64,000 nucleotides of DNA. It comes from Bernardetia sp. MNP-M8 (lineage in GTDB: Bacteria > Bacteroidota > Bacteroidia > Cytophagales > Bernardetiaceae). Position numbers and translations under genes: made by a program. Where the stretch lies: NCBI RefSeq assembly GCF_037126285.1, contig NZ_CP147012.1, forward strand, positions 3,990,676 through 4,054,675. The letters run 5' to 3'. The notes below the pieces were generated by a model. That model made no database searches. It worked only from the letters and a program-made list of their open reading frames with translations, and was not told the DNA's origin. Of the stretch, positions 8,423 through 18,044 are shown piece by piece (the stretch's first letter is position 1; each line of letters opens with the position of its first letter).

Positions 8423-9559
8423 CTTATGTTGGTTATTTCGCATTCAAATAAATCTCGTAAATTTCTTAAAGAATCTCTCATCAAATGAGTTAAGAGCTGC
8501 TTTAAAAGGGAGGAGTAGAGTTTAATTCATATAAAAGAGGTATGCGTAAATTAAAAAATTACCAGTTAAATAAATATGTCTGATTTGACTAATTGTAAAA
8601 GTAGAAAAAAGTATTAATAATCATGTTGATACTTTGTTGAGACAACAAAAACATCTATATAATTACGTTGTATTTTCGAATTTCTACCTTCAATAATTTT
8701 CTTTCAAAAAATCAAATTAGAAGCTAATTTATCTAAAGTATAAGCAAACGCAAGACCAAATTTAAAAAAATCTTAAAACGCTTTTCGTTTTACACTACTC
8801 TTGTATGTTTTTGTCCGTAAAAAAATAGTTGTTAATACCTTATATTCTGTATTAGGATACAGACATCAAAGTCATTTTTTTAAAATAAAGGAATGACTCA
8901 AAATATCTATCAAATATGTATTCTGATACAAAAATCTTTAAAAAAATAGAGAATAAAAAATATATATCTAAACTTTCTTTAAACCTTAACTATTTGCTCA
9001 TCAAAGAATTACCTCTAAAAAAAATAGAGCTGTCTTAGGTGCTAAAAATAATGATAACTAAAAAAAAATACTCAAAATAGTTATAATTCCATCTTTTTGT
9101 ATTTCAAAAACAGTATTACTTTAAGTATTAGTTTTTTCTTATAATTCTAAGTAAAATCAATAAAAACATATTGTTCAGATTTGGCTTAATTCTCAGACAT
9201 CTCATAAACGCTTTCAAAACAAAATAGTTATACATTTTTTTAAAACTAAAATTTTTATTTTTTTTTAATGAAGTTGTCTAAATTAACTATTTAAGTAAAA
9301 AAAGCTCAAATAGATAAATTATAGCAAACAGTCTTTCTTTTTTATTTTCACTCTAATTTTGATTCAAACATAAGTCTAAGGATATTTGTAGTAGCATATC
9401 AGAATGATATATTTTGTAACTTTACACTATCAAAAATGAGTTCGGAATTTACTCTATAGTCTATCTCAATTCATTAGAAAGTTTATCAAAAACTACTGCA
9501 TTTTTATATTAGGTCTTTTCATATTAAGTCTTTTCATCTAGCTTACCTTTAGTATACCA
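8423..9559. other. 1.1-kb AT-rich intergenic region
   Basis: This gap lies between the divergently oriented glycosyltransferase and gcvP. Every frame is broken by stops and I find no gene remnant. Minor structures are ATATCA-GAA-TGATAT near 9398-9412, and a direct repeat of GTCTTTTCAT near 9513-9535 just before gcvP. TAACTTTA at 9417-9424 is a 7/8 match to the -7 box, but the nearest TTTG is 28 bases away, so I do not call it a promoter. I looked for glycine-riboswitch-like G-rich helices before gcvP and saw none. Confidence 0.6.
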
Positions 9560-12484
9560 ATGAAAATCAATATCTTCAACCAAACCACCTTTGAGAGTCG
9601 CCACAACGGAAATCTTGATGATTCTGTTACTGAAATGCTCAAAAAAGTAAACGCTTCTTCTATCGAACAGCTTATTTCAGAAACTGTTCCTGCTGATATT
9701 CGTCTTAAAAAAACTTTAAATCTACCTTCTGCACTTACAGAAAGTGATTTTATTCATAGCCTTCAAAAAATTGCTTCAAAAAATAAAGTATTTCGTTCTT
9801 TTATAGGAATGGGATATTATGAAACGCTTGTGCCAAATGTAATTCTAAGAAATATCTTAGAAAATCCAGCTTGGTACACAGCTTATACACCTTATCAAGC
9901 CGAAATTGCACAAGGACGTTTAGAAGCTCTTATCAATTTCCAAACGATGGTCATTGACCTTACAGGAATGGAAATTGCAAATGCTTCTCTTTTAGATGAA
10001 GCAACAGCAGCAGCAGAAGCAATGCGCCTTTTGGATGCTACAAAAGCAAAATCTAAGAAAAAAGCAATGAAGTTTTTTGTTTCTGACAAATGCCATCCTC
10101 AAACACTTTCTCTTTTAGTAGGACGTGCTGAGCCTTTAGGTATTGAATTAGAAATTGGAGATATTACAAAACTAGATGTTACTGATGAGAATTTATTTGG
10201 ACTCTTGATTCAATATCCAAATACAGAGGGACATATCAAAAATATAAATTCATTTATTGCTTCGGCAAAAGAAAATGAAGTTTCGGTGGCTGTTGCTTCT
10301 GACCTTTTGGCTCTTACAATGCTTACTCCTCCAGGGGAAATGGGTGCAGATGTAGTCTTTGGTTCAGCGCAACGTTTGGGCGTTCCAATGGGTTATGGGG
10401 GACCTCACGCTGCATTTTTTGCGATTAATGATAAAGACAAACGTTTTATTCCAGGTCGTGTAATTGGTCTTTCGAAAGATGCTGAGGGAAACCCTGCTTA
10501 CAGAATGGCTCTTCAAACTCGTGAGCAACATATCAAAAGAGAAAAAGCAACTTCAAATATATGTACAGCACAAGTTTTACTTTCTGTAATGGCAAGTATG
10601 TATGGCGTTTATCATGGCGCAGAAGGATTAAAGAATATTGCTCACAGAATTCACGGTTTTGCTAAAATTACCCATAAAGTTGTTGAGAAATTGGGGTATG
10701 AAGTGGTTTATAATCAATATTTTGATACACTTAAAATCAATACCACAAGCGAACAAGCACGTATTATTAAAGAATTAGCAGAGAAAAATGAAATAAATCT
10801 CCGTTATTTTGAAAATGGAAATATAGGAATTTCGTTTGGCGAGCGTTCAGAATATGAAGACCTTGAAACCTTGTCAGCTATTTTTGCTAAAGCTGCTCAC
10901 AAAGATTCTTTCAAAGAAGAAATAAAAGAATTTGCTCAAAACTTAGAACTAGACTGGGAAGATGCAGTCATCAGAAAATCTGATTTTATGACACATCCTG
11001 TTTTTTCTTTGTATCATACCGAACACGAAATGTTGCGTTACATGAAGCGTTTGGAAAACAAAGATTTATCTTTAGTTCATTCGATGATTTCTTTGGGTTC
11101 TTGTACTATGAAACTCAATGCAACAACAGAAATGATTCCTGTTACGTGGTCAGAGTTTGGACAAATTCATCCTTTTGCGCCTCTCAATCAAGCAGAAGGA
11201 TATAAAGAACTTACTGATAATTTACGCACTTGGTTATGTGAGATTACAGGTTTTGATGATGTTTCTTTACAACCTAACTCAGGAGCGCAAGGCGAATATG
11301 CAGGTCTTATGGCAATTCGTGGCTATCACGTAGCAAAAGGAGATACACATAGAAATGTTGCTATTATTCCTTCTTCGGCTCACGGAACAAACCCAGCGAG
11401 TGCAGTTTTGGCAGGAATGAAAGTTGTCATTACAAAATGTGATGAGAATGGAAATATTGATGTAACTGACTTAAAAGACAAAGTAGAAAAAAATAAAGAA
11501 AATTTATCGTGTTTGATGGTAACCTATCCTTCGACACACGGAGTTTTTGAAGAGTCTATCATAGAAATTTGTGATATTATCCATCAAAATGGTGGTCGTG
11601 TTTATATGGATGGCGCAAACATGAACGCACAAGTTGGTTTGACTTCTCCTGCTAATATCGGTGCAGATGTTTGTCACTTGAACTTACACAAAACGTTTTG
11701 TATTCCTCACGGTGGTGGAGGTCCTGGAATGGGTCCAATCGGTGTAGTCAAAGATTTAGCTCCTTATTTGCCTTCTCACCCAGTAGTTGAGATTCGTGGA
11801 AAAATTGGAGAAAATGGCGCAAGTCATCCTATTTCGGCAGCTCCTTATGGAAGTGCTTCTATTTTGCTTATTTCGTATGCGTATATCGCAATGATGGGAG
11901 GCGACGGACTCAAAAGAGCAACAGAAAGAGCTATTTTGAATGCAAATTATGTCAAATCTTTATTGGAAGAACACTATCCAATTTTGTATGTAGGTAAAAA
12001 TGGTCGTTGCGCTCACGAGTTTATTTTGGATTGTAGAGAATTTAAAAAGACAGTCGGAATTGAAGTTGTCGATATTGCTAAACGTTTGATGGATTATGGT
12101 TTCCACGCTCCAACAGTTTCTTTCCCAGTTGCTGGAACGCTTATGATTGAGCCAACTGAAAGCGAAACAAAAGAAGAACTAGACCGTTTTGCACAAGCAA
12201 TGATTCAGATTCGCAAAGAAATTCAAGAAATTGAAGATAGAGATTCTGATGCAACTGATAATGTCTTGAAAAATGCTCCTCACACAGCAGGAAGACTTTT
12301 GGCGAATGAGTGGAATTTCCCTTATTCTCGTCAGAAAGCAGTTTATCCATTAGAATGGGTAAAAGAACGCAAGTTTTGGGTTTCGGTTAGTCGCATAGAT
12401 GATGCGTATGGCGATAGAAATCTAGTTTGTAGTTGTATTCCTGTTGAAGAATATGAAGAGAGAGAATTGGCAGAAGTGAAGTAG
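9560..12484 (+). CDS. gcvP: Glycine dehydrogenase (decarboxylating), P-protein
   Basis: This PLP enzyme decarboxylates glycine and transfers the aminomethyl group to lipoylated H-protein in the glycine cleavage system. The 974-residue protein is the fused form, with both halves that other bacteria split into gcvPA and gcvPB. The N-terminal half has [19 protein letters not shown] and [16 protein letters not shown]. The C-terminal half has the PLP-binding lysine in [20 protein letters not shown]. Both are textbook family blocks. The gene is not linked to gcvT or gcvH here. A hairpin repeat and a strong terminator follow, so the gene is transcribed alone. Confidence 0.98.
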   Translation: MKINIFNQTTFESRHNGNLDDSVTEMLKKVNASSIEQLISETVPADIRLKKTLNLPSALTESDFIHSLQKIASKNKVFRSFIGMGYYETLVPNVILRNILENPAWYTAYTPYQAEIAQGRLEALINFQTMVIDLTGMEIANASLLDEATAAAEAMRLLDATKAKSKKKAMKFFVSDKCHPQTLSLLVGRAEPLGIELEIGDITKLDVTDENLFGLLIQYPNTEGHIKNINSFIASAKENEVSVAVASDLLALTMLTPPGEMGADVVFGSAQRLGVPMGYGGPHAAFFAINDKDKRFIPGRVIGLSKDAEGNPAYRMALQTREQHIKREKATSNICTAQVLLSVMASMYGVYHGAEGLKNIAHRIHGFAKITHKVVEKLGYEVVYNQYFDTLKINTTSEQARIIKELAEKNEINLRYFENGNIGISFGERSEYEDLETLSAIFAKAAHKDSFKEEIKEFAQNLELDWEDAVIRKSDFMTHPVFSLYHTEHEMLRYMKRLENKDLSLVHSMISLGSCTMKLNATTEMIPVTWSEFGQIHPFAPLNQAEGYKELTDNLRTWLCEITGFDDVSLQPNSGAQGEYAGLMAIRGYHVAKGDTHRNVAIIPSSAHGTNPASAVLAGMKVVITKCDENGNIDVTDLKDKVEKNKENLSCLMVTYPSTHGVFEESIIEICDIIHQNGGRVYMDGANMNAQVGLTSPANIGADVCHLNLHKTFCIPHGGGGPGMGPIGVVKDLAPYLPSHPVVEIRGKIGENGASHPISAAPYGSASILLISYAYIAMMGGDGLKRATERAILNANYVKSLLEEHYPILYVGKNGRCAHEFILDCREFKKTVGIEVVDIAKRLMDYGFHAPTVSFPVAGTLMIEPTESETKEELDRFAQAMIQIRKEIQEIEDRDSDATDNVLKNAPHTAGRLLANEWNFPYSRQKAVYPLEWVKERKFWVSVSRIDDAYGDRNLVCSCIPVEEYEERELAEVK

Positions 12485-12494
12485 AATAATTTGT

Positions 12495-12521
12495 GTCGTT
12501 GGTGGGAACACCAACAACGGC
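12495..12521. repeat. 27-bp dispersed hairpin element, copy 3
   Basis: GTCGTTGGTG pairs with CACCAAC...AACGGC around GGAA, 11 bases after the gcvP stop and just before its terminator. Confidence 0.75.
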
Positions 12522-12537
12522 AAGATATATAATTATG

Positions 12538-12582
12538 AAAACCTACTGAATTTTCTTTTTTGGAAATTTGGTAGGTTTTTTT
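12538..12582 (+). terminator. Rho-independent terminator of gcvP
   Basis: AAAACCTACTGAATTTTC pairs with GAAATTTGGTAGGTTTT with two internal mismatches, around TTTTTTG; a T run follows. The stem is long and clearly centred between genes. Confidence 0.85.
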
Positions 12583-12605
12583 ATGTGTAATTTATAACTT
12601 ACAGT

Positions 12606-14186
12606 ATGAATACAAACATTTTTAATCAATATACATTAGACTATATTCTTTCTGTAAAAAGGAATTCTAAAAAAGAAGATATATTTAGTCTTAGCAGAAA
12701 TTTACATCATATTTTAATAAATGTAGATTTTTCTAAAACAGAAATAGTCGATATATGGAATCATTTTTTCATACAAATGGAACAAGATCTTTCATTTTTT
12801 CGGGTGAAAGATGCAATCAAATCATACAGTAGACAAGATGAAAGATGTATAAGTTTACTAGATTATGTAATAAACAATGAAATTGAGAATAAAGATGATT
12901 TAATAATTTCTATATTATTAGGCTTATATGAATATAATAAAGATTTAGTATATCAAAGAATTATCTCATTATTGCAAGAACCTAATGACAGCCATTTAGG
13001 TTTACATACTTTAGCATTAATGAATTATACCTCTAAAGTTCAATTTGATTATACTTTTAGTTTGATAACAAATTTCAAATCTGTTAACAACAATAGTGTT
13101 TTATCTGTCACTCTTTTTTTAATTAAAAATTTAAATAATAAATACATACTTGATTATCAAACAGAAAAAGCTTGGGAACTTATAAATCATTATTCTAATT
13201 CTGATTCACAAGTTCAAAATTACATATTGAATATTCTTTACAATGTAAAAGGATATGAAGATAAAAAGCTAGAAATATTACTGTCAATGGATTTTAGAAA
13301 AATAGAAACATATCACAGTTTAAACTTCTTACTAGATGATTTTAAAAATGTAGATTACTTTTTTGCAGTATTAAAAAAAGCTATGATAGACTTAAAAGAT
13401 GATTTTACACCTAAACTATTTCACTCAATAAGCACCTTTCAAAGATCAGAACCAAAAGCATTTTCAAAAGGACTTATACAATTACTAATTGATGAATTAG
13501 GTGTGATACGTTTTTTAGCTAATAAAGTTTTAAGCTATTTACAATCTCACAACAAGTTTAATTTCTCAACAGATTTATTACAATACTCAGAACGAGAACA
13601 AGAGTGGTTAATAGCATCATTGAGTGGGATGTTTACATATCCGAAAGATACTTTACATTTATTGTTACCTTTAAGAAATAGTAAGTATTCATACATTAAA
13701 GATTTATTGAAAGCTAAGATTGAAGTTTTAATAAATGATTATAGTGATAGTATAATCAGTATAATGGAAAATGAGCTTGATTTGAATAATACTAATGATG
13801 GCTTCTATTTAGAAGAATTCAAAGCAATTGAACAAGAAAATCAAAACTCCTTTTTAAAGAAAATTAAAGTAAAAGAAATAATTTCAAGTCATAGTCATGC
13901 TAGATTATACAATCTATTTAATTCAAAAAATGATAATAAAATGGCAAAAGAAATGGAGGAAGGTAAAAAACAACATGAGGAAAATTCATTTTTAAAATAC
14001 TTTCCTACTGTGGTACTAGCAAGAGGAAACTCATACAAATTTGCAGAAAATGGACGAGATAAGTTCGTACCTTTAGGTAAAATATCTGCTAGTATGACTT
14101 TTCCAAGAAGTATGTTTCTTAATAATGATAAGTATGAATATGATGCTAATAATGAAATTAACCAAAACTGGAAAGTAGATGAGTAA
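12606..14186 (+). CDS. Helical-repeat hypothetical protein, partner of the nuclease-like gene downstream
   Basis: This 526-residue protein is not recognised. It is almost entirely predicted helix, with repeated paired-helix segments of about 35-45 residues (for example LISILLGLYEYNKDLVYQRIISLL and WLIASLSGMFTYPKDTLHLLLPL), resembling HEAT/ARM scaffolds. The C-terminal 70 residues are less helical and include a FPTVVLARGNSYKF segment. There is no signal peptide or membrane helix. Its last 8 bases overlap the start of the next gene, so the two are translationally coupled. The gene is rich in ATA, AAT and TTA codons and looks more AT-biased than gcvP, which suggests horizontal acquisition. A sensor or scaffold role in a defence module is an inference from context. 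Confidence 0.65.
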   Translation: MNTNIFNQYTLDYILSVKRNSKKEDIFSLSRNLHHILINVDFSKTEIVDIWNHFFIQMEQDLSFFRVKDAIKSYSRQDERCISLLDYVINNEIENKDDLIISILLGLYEYNKDLVYQRIISLLQEPNDSHLGLHTLALMNYTSKVQFDYTFSLITNFKSVNNNSVLSVTLFLIKNLNNKYILDYQTEKAWELINHYSNSDSQVQNYILNILYNVKGYEDKKLEILLSMDFRKIETYHSLNFLLDDFKNVDYFFAVLKKAMIDLKDDFTPKLFHSISTFQRSEPKAFSKGLIQLLIDELGVIRFLANKVLSYLQSHNKFNFSTDLLQYSEREQEWLIASLSGMFTYPKDTLHLLLPLRNSKYSYIKDLLKAKIEVLINDYSDSIISIMENELDLNNTNDGFYLEEFKAIEQENQNSFLKKIKVKEIISSHSHARLYNLFNSKNDNKMAKEMEEGKKQHEENSFLKYFPTVVLARGNSYKFAENGRDKFVPLGKISASMTFPRSMFLNNDKYEYDANNEINQNWKVDE

Positions 14187-15864
14187 TTTAAACAAATTAA
14201 TAGTTCAAGAATATTTAGAAAGTTTAAAGGAAGACACAGAATTAGATGCTCTGTTTCCTACTCTTCTAACCTTGATGGGATTTAGGGTGATTGCTAATCC
14301 AAAAGATTCAAAAGGTCAACCTCAATATGGAAAAGATGTTATAGCTATTGGTAAAAATGAAAGTGGAGTAAAGTGTAAATATTATTTTGAAGTCAAAGGA
14401 GGAGGTGATCGTAATATAACTAATTCAGTTTTAACTAAAGAAGATGGAGTTATAGAATCATTAAAAGAAGCAAAATATGCAATATTTAATGATTTTACTG
14501 ATGGGAATTTTGCTAACCTTCCTGCTATTGTAGTTTTAGTACATAATGGAGAAGTAAGACGTAATGTTAGACTAACATTTGATGGCTTTATATTTAGGGA
14601 GTTTAAAGATGGAGAGTTTGAGCATTGGGATATAACTAAACTTACTGAAATGTTTAGTCAATATATGTTTAATGAATATTTACTAACAGACGAAAAAAGT
14701 TTAAAGCTATTCAAAAAAACATTGATATTATTAGATGTTCCAGAATATGATTTTACTGATTTTAAACAACTTATAGATATACAAATTGATAAATACACTG
14801 ATATTCGTGAAAATAGAGTTTTAAAGAAGTTTTTAGCTACTATGAATTTACTAGCAAATATGATTTTTCATTATTCTAAAGAAAACAATAATTTAAACCC
14901 TGCTAAAGATTGTGTGAGCTATATTATATTGAAACTTTGGGCTTGGATTTTAAAAAATAAATTAAGCAAAAAGAAACCTGTACTGAAAGAATTTGATAAA
15001 ATACTGAAAATCCAATATCATGTCTTAAAGGAATATTTTAATAAAACACTACCCTTTGCATTAGAAGAAAACGGTTTATATGGTGAAGGAGGTTTTTATG
15101 AAGAGGTAGGATATCCTATTCGCCTTTTTGATTATATTAATTATTTGACTTATTATTTTAAAATAGCACCCAAGTTTGATGATGAGTTCAGTTTAAAAAA
15201 CTCTAAAAACACTTTGATAAAACTTATAAGTAATAATTTAGAAGGATTAAGACCCTTGTTAGATAATCATTCAATCGCTATTCACAATACATTAAATTAC
15301 CTTGTTGAAAATAATGAAAACGAACTATTTACTGAAGAAGAAGTAGCTTTTGTGCCAGATTTTTTGAACACTATATACGCTAGTTTATGTATTACCCAAA
15401 ATCTAAGGAAACGATTTCCAGAATTAAATAATAACATAGAAGTCGTAATAGAGGCTATCGCTACAAGAGAAAAACCTCATAATTATTCTGATAAGTCATC
15501 CTTATTAATAACAATGTTATTTGAGTATTTAGTCGTTTTTGCAAGTAAAAACTTATATAATATGTACTCTTCGTTTTTTAAGAATAAAGATATTAATCTT
15601 CAAGTATTTTACCCAGATTATGAAAATAACGACATCGAACAGATTCTTTTTGAAAGGGAGATACTTGAAGAGGGTGGAGTAGAAACAAGTGTATTATTAG
15701 ACGAAAATTTTGAAGATTTTTGTATAAAAATAAAAAATAAGCCTGTCGAAAACATTAAATATATTACTGATGAGGTAGGTTATGACTTTCTTAGAAGTCT
15801 AGCTCATTTATATTACAAAACTCCGATTTTTGTAGAGGAGTGGAGAAAATACTTGAAAGAGTAA
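14179..15864 (+). CDS. PD-(D/E)XK nuclease-like N-terminal domain with a large helical C-terminus
   Basis: Residues 1-110 have the outline of a restriction-endonuclease-like fold: a helix FPTLLTLMGFRV, then G51-K-D53 in QYGKDVIAI, then E71-V-K73 in YYFEVKGGG. The D53...ExK73 spacing and the following Gly-rich turn are what Mrr-like/PD-(D/E)XK nucleases show. Residues 190-561 are mostly helical with no motif I can name. The protein is 561 residues and overlaps its upstream partner by 8 bases. An AAA ATPase fragment lies 65 bases downstream. Nuclease activity is inferred from the motif alone; the rest is unassigned. Codon bias is AT-rich, like its partner's. Confidence 0.65.
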   Translation: MSNLNKLIVQEYLESLKEDTELDALFPTLLTLMGFRVIANPKDSKGQPQYGKDVIAIGKNESGVKCKYYFEVKGGGDRNITNSVLTKEDGVIESLKEAKYAIFNDFTDGNFANLPAIVVLVHNGEVRRNVRLTFDGFIFREFKDGEFEHWDITKLTEMFSQYMFNEYLLTDEKSLKLFKKTLILLDVPEYDFTDFKQLIDIQIDKYTDIRENRVLKKFLATMNLLANMIFHYSKENNNLNPAKDCVSYIILKLWAWILKNKLSKKKPVLKEFDKILKIQYHVLKEYFNKTLPFALEENGLYGEGGFYEEVGYPIRLFDYINYLTYYFKIAPKFDDEFSLKNSKNTLIKLISNNLEGLRPLLDNHSIAIHNTLNYLVENNENELFTEEEVAFVPDFLNTIYASLCITQNLRKRFPELNNNIEVVIEAIATREKPHNYSDKSSLLITMLFEYLVVFASKNLYNMYSSFFKNKDINLQVFYPDYENNDIEQILFEREILEEGGVETSVLLDENFEDFCIKIKNKPVENIKYITDEVGYDFLRSLAHLYYKTPIFVEEWRKYLKE

Positions 15865-15929
15865 AAATTCAAACACAACTTTTCAATTTACTTTAAAAAG
15901 CTCCAAAACAGAATTAGCAAAAAATAATA

Positions 15930-16073
15930 ATGATAAAAGAAATAGTAATAGAAAATTTCAAATCTATAAAACACTTAGATATTCGCTTACGTCCAATTAA
16001 TATTTTGATTGGTGCTAATGGTGTAGGAAAAAGTAATAATGTCCTCGTTTTAAAAACTGGTTGGATAAATTGA
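15930..16073 (+). pseudogene. Truncated AAA ATPase (OLD/SMC-like N-terminus)
   Basis: A 47-residue frame begins MIKEIVIENFKSIKHLDI and reaches the Walker A motif GANGVGKSN. It then runs into unrelated sequence (VLVLKTGWIN) and a stop. Proteins with this start are normally 350-600 residues long, with the ABC signature and Walker B further on. The homology ends abruptly at about base 16037, consistent with a deletion that joined it to sequence upstream of the CDF gene. It follows the nuclease-like gene by 65 bases and was probably the third gene of that operon. Confidence 0.8.
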
Positions 16074-16130
16074 TTATTGAACTACAAAAATCTTAAACCA
16101 CACTTGTATTTAACCTCTCCAAAAAAAACT

Positions 16131-17000
16131 ATGAACAATGAACAGATTGCAATAAAAGCGACTTACTTTAGTATTATTGGCAACACTAGTTTAGCTTTAA
16201 TTAAAGGACTAGCAGGTTTTTTTGGAAACTCGTATGCGCTAATTGCTGATGCCATTGAATCTACAACCGATATTTTTGCTTCTTTATTAGTTTTATTTGG
16301 ACTTAAATATGCACAAAAACCAGCCGATAAAAATCATCCGTATGGTCATGGAAGAATAGAACCTTTGATTACTTTTGCTGTGGTTGTATTTCTTATCATT
16401 TCGGCATCCATAATTGCTCATGAGAGCATTCAGAATATTCAAACGCCACACAAAACGCCTGAATCTTGGACTTTAATCGTTTTGGGAATAATTATTTTAT
16501 GGAAAGAAACTTCTTTTCAAATTGTGATTAAGAAAAGTAAAGAAACAAATAGTTCATCTCTAAAAGCAGATGCTTGGCATCATAGAAGCGACGCTATTAC
16601 CTCCGTAATGGCATTTATAGGAATTTCAATTGCAATTATTTTTGGAGAAGGATACGAAACAGCAGATGATTGGGCTGCTTTACTGGCTTCTAGTTTTATT
16701 CTCTACAATAGCTATTTAATCTTTAGACCTGCACTAGGTGAGATTATGGACGAACATGTATATGATAGTTTAATCTTAGAAATTAGAGAAAAATCTATGC
16801 AAGTAGCAGGAATAGAAGGAACAGAAAAATGTTTTGTGCGAAAAGCAGGTATGAAATATCACATTGATTTGCATGCTAGAGTAAATGGAAACATTTCAGT
16901 ACGAGAAGGACATGCATTAGCTCATAATTTAAAAGATTATCTAAAAGAAAATATTGAAAATTTAGAACATATACTCATTCATATTGAACCAAATGATTGA
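16131..17000 (+). CDS. Cation diffusion facilitator family transporter
   Basis: This is a proton-coupled efflux pump for Zn, Fe, Mn or similar divalent ions in the inner membrane. The start was set at the ATG at 16131 (MNNEQIAIKATY), since the upstream TTG would add residues with no family counterpart that cross the deletion scar. Six membrane helices are apparent between residues 12 and 200. Metal-site motifs are ADAIESTTD in helix 2, HPYGHGRIEPL in the loop, and ADAWHHRSDA in helix 5. The soluble C-terminal ferredoxin-like domain with HIDLHARV follows from about residue 205. The 289-residue length is usual. Metal specificity cannot be told from these motifs. Confidence 0.93.
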   Translation: MNNEQIAIKATYFSIIGNTSLALIKGLAGFFGNSYALIADAIESTTDIFASLLVLFGLKYAQKPADKNHPYGHGRIEPLITFAVVVFLIISASIIAHESIQNIQTPHKTPESWTLIVLGIIILWKETSFQIVIKKSKETNSSSLKADAWHHRSDAITSVMAFIGISIAIIFGEGYETADDWAALLASSFILYNSYLIFRPALGEIMDEHVYDSLILEIREKSMQVAGIEGTEKCFVRKAGMKYHIDLHARVNGNISVREGHALAHNLKDYLKENIENLEHILIHIEPND

Positions 17001-17036
17001 TATACTTAATCAAAAATGGTTTTCGAAAAAATAAAA

Positions 17037-17127
17037 CTGTCAGACACTTTAACTTCGTTGAGGGCTAAAGCCGTTCATAAGTGTCAGTACAGTTCAAAAA
17101 ACAAATTATCTGACACCTTTGAGGTGT
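17037..17127. repeat. Dispersed TGTCAGACAC/ACACCTTTGAGGTGT palindromic repeat
   Basis: CTGTCAGACACTT (17037-17049) pairs with AAGTGTCAGTACAG (17079-17092), and a smaller palindrome ACACCT-TTG-AGGTGT lies at 17113-17127. A TGTCAGACACTT word recurs near 24070. It is untranslated, in the gap after the CDF gene. Confidence 0.55.
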
Positions 17128-17177
17128 ACTGATAAATTTGATTTTTGAAAACCAAAAACGTATGAGTATAAAAAACG

Positions 17178-17308
17178 TTATCACGGTTATTTACAGGTCT
17201 AATAATCAATTAGTTAGAGAAAAGAAAAACACTCTTATTTTTCCATAGCGACAGGTTTGCAAACCTGTCGCTATGGAAGAATGAACATTACTAAATTAAC
17301 CGTGATAA
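17178..17308. mobile_element. MITE-like element with TTATCACGGTTA termini, copy A
   Basis: TTATCACGGTTA (17178-17189) and its exact reverse complement TAACCGTGATAA (17297-17308) bracket 131 bp. The interior holds a perfect 38-bp palindrome (17241-17278) whose half-site reads CCATAGCGACAGGTTTG. A second element with the same termini but a different interior lies at 51882-51991. There is no coding capacity. Transposition by a source element is inferred. Confidence 0.65.
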
Positions 17309-17337
17309 TGTTTAATAAAGAAGTTTAAATTTTTTGT

Positions 17338-17395
17338 AAAAAAAAACATTTCCTTAAAAATATAATTTTTAAAAAACTATACTTCCAAGGAAATG
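17338..17395 (-). terminator. Probable terminator of the PrcB-like lipoprotein gene
   Basis: Read on the minus strand, CATTTCCTT (17395-17387) pairs with AAGGAAATG (17355-17347) around a 31-base AT-rich loop, followed by nine T. The loop is long for a classical terminator. Confidence 0.5.
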
Positions 17396-17495
17396 AAATA
17401 AGGAAATGAAAAGGTATGAAATTTTACATAATGCGAATAATGTGAGCAAAAGTAAAATGATTGATATACAAATAAACGTTGTAAATTATCACAAA

Positions 17496-17975
17496 TTATT
17501 TTTTAAAATCATTTACTTTCAAATCTATTTTCTCAAAGACAATTTCTTTATCTGTCTTTTTTATAGTTACGGCATGCAGAGGATAAGTAAGTGCCATTGT
17601 AAGCATAGCATCTTTTGCTGGATTCATTTCTTTATAGAAAACAGTTATTTTGTCATTTGCTTCGATGATTTTTTCGATTTCTATATCAAAACCACCTGTG
17701 TTTTTTATTCCAGACATAACCATTAGAAGTGTGTTTTCTTTCAAATTTACTTCTAAGAGTTCTTTTGGCATATCATTGCCATTAGCTACCTCAAAACTTT
17801 TCAAATCAGTTTGTGCTTGAACTAATTTAGTTCCTGCTGTTTCGCTTCCAAAAGTCATTGTTTTTAAGACTGTTTCGAAGGGAATTGATTCATTTTCTTG
17901 TTTGTCTTTACTAGATTTACAAGATAAAAAAGTTGAGATTAAAATTGATAAGACAGATAAAAAAATAAGTTTCAT
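17496..17975 (-). CDS. PrcB-like C-terminal domain lipoprotein
   Basis: The start was set at the Met preceding the signal peptide (17975). The first 20 residues are hydrophobic and end in the lipobox TFLSC, so it is an exported lipoprotein. The remaining 140 residues contain the PrcB-type signature GIKNTGGFDIEI followed by YPLHAVTI, as in the small domain associated with the Treponema PrcB protease-complex subunit and many Bacteroidota lipoproteins. No protease is adjacent. It lies 69 bases downstream of the heptose kinase gene on the same strand and may share its transcript. Molecular function of the domain is not established; binding a partner at the membrane is a guess. Confidence 0.75.
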   Translation of the reverse strand: MKLIFLSVLSILISTFLSCKSSKDKQENESIPFETVLKTMTFGSETAGTKLVQAQTDLKSFEVANGNDMPKELLEVNLKENTLLMVMSGIKNTGGFDIEIEKIIEANDKITVFYKEMNPAKDAMLTMALTYPLHAVTIKKTDKEIVFEKIDLKVNDFKK

Positions 17976-18044
17976 AAGATAATTACGAATTAAAAATGAA
18001 AAAAAATAGTTGATATTCAGATACCAAAACAACACATAAATAGA

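Noticed and set aside
8423-9559. Possible glycine riboswitch before gcvP
   Set aside because: No G-rich conserved helices or tandem aptamer outline could be found; the region is uniformly AT-rich.
17406-17726. 106-residue plus-strand frame
   Set aside because: It is antisense to the PrcB-like lipoprotein gene and encodes an Ile/Phe/Cys-rich shadow sequence.
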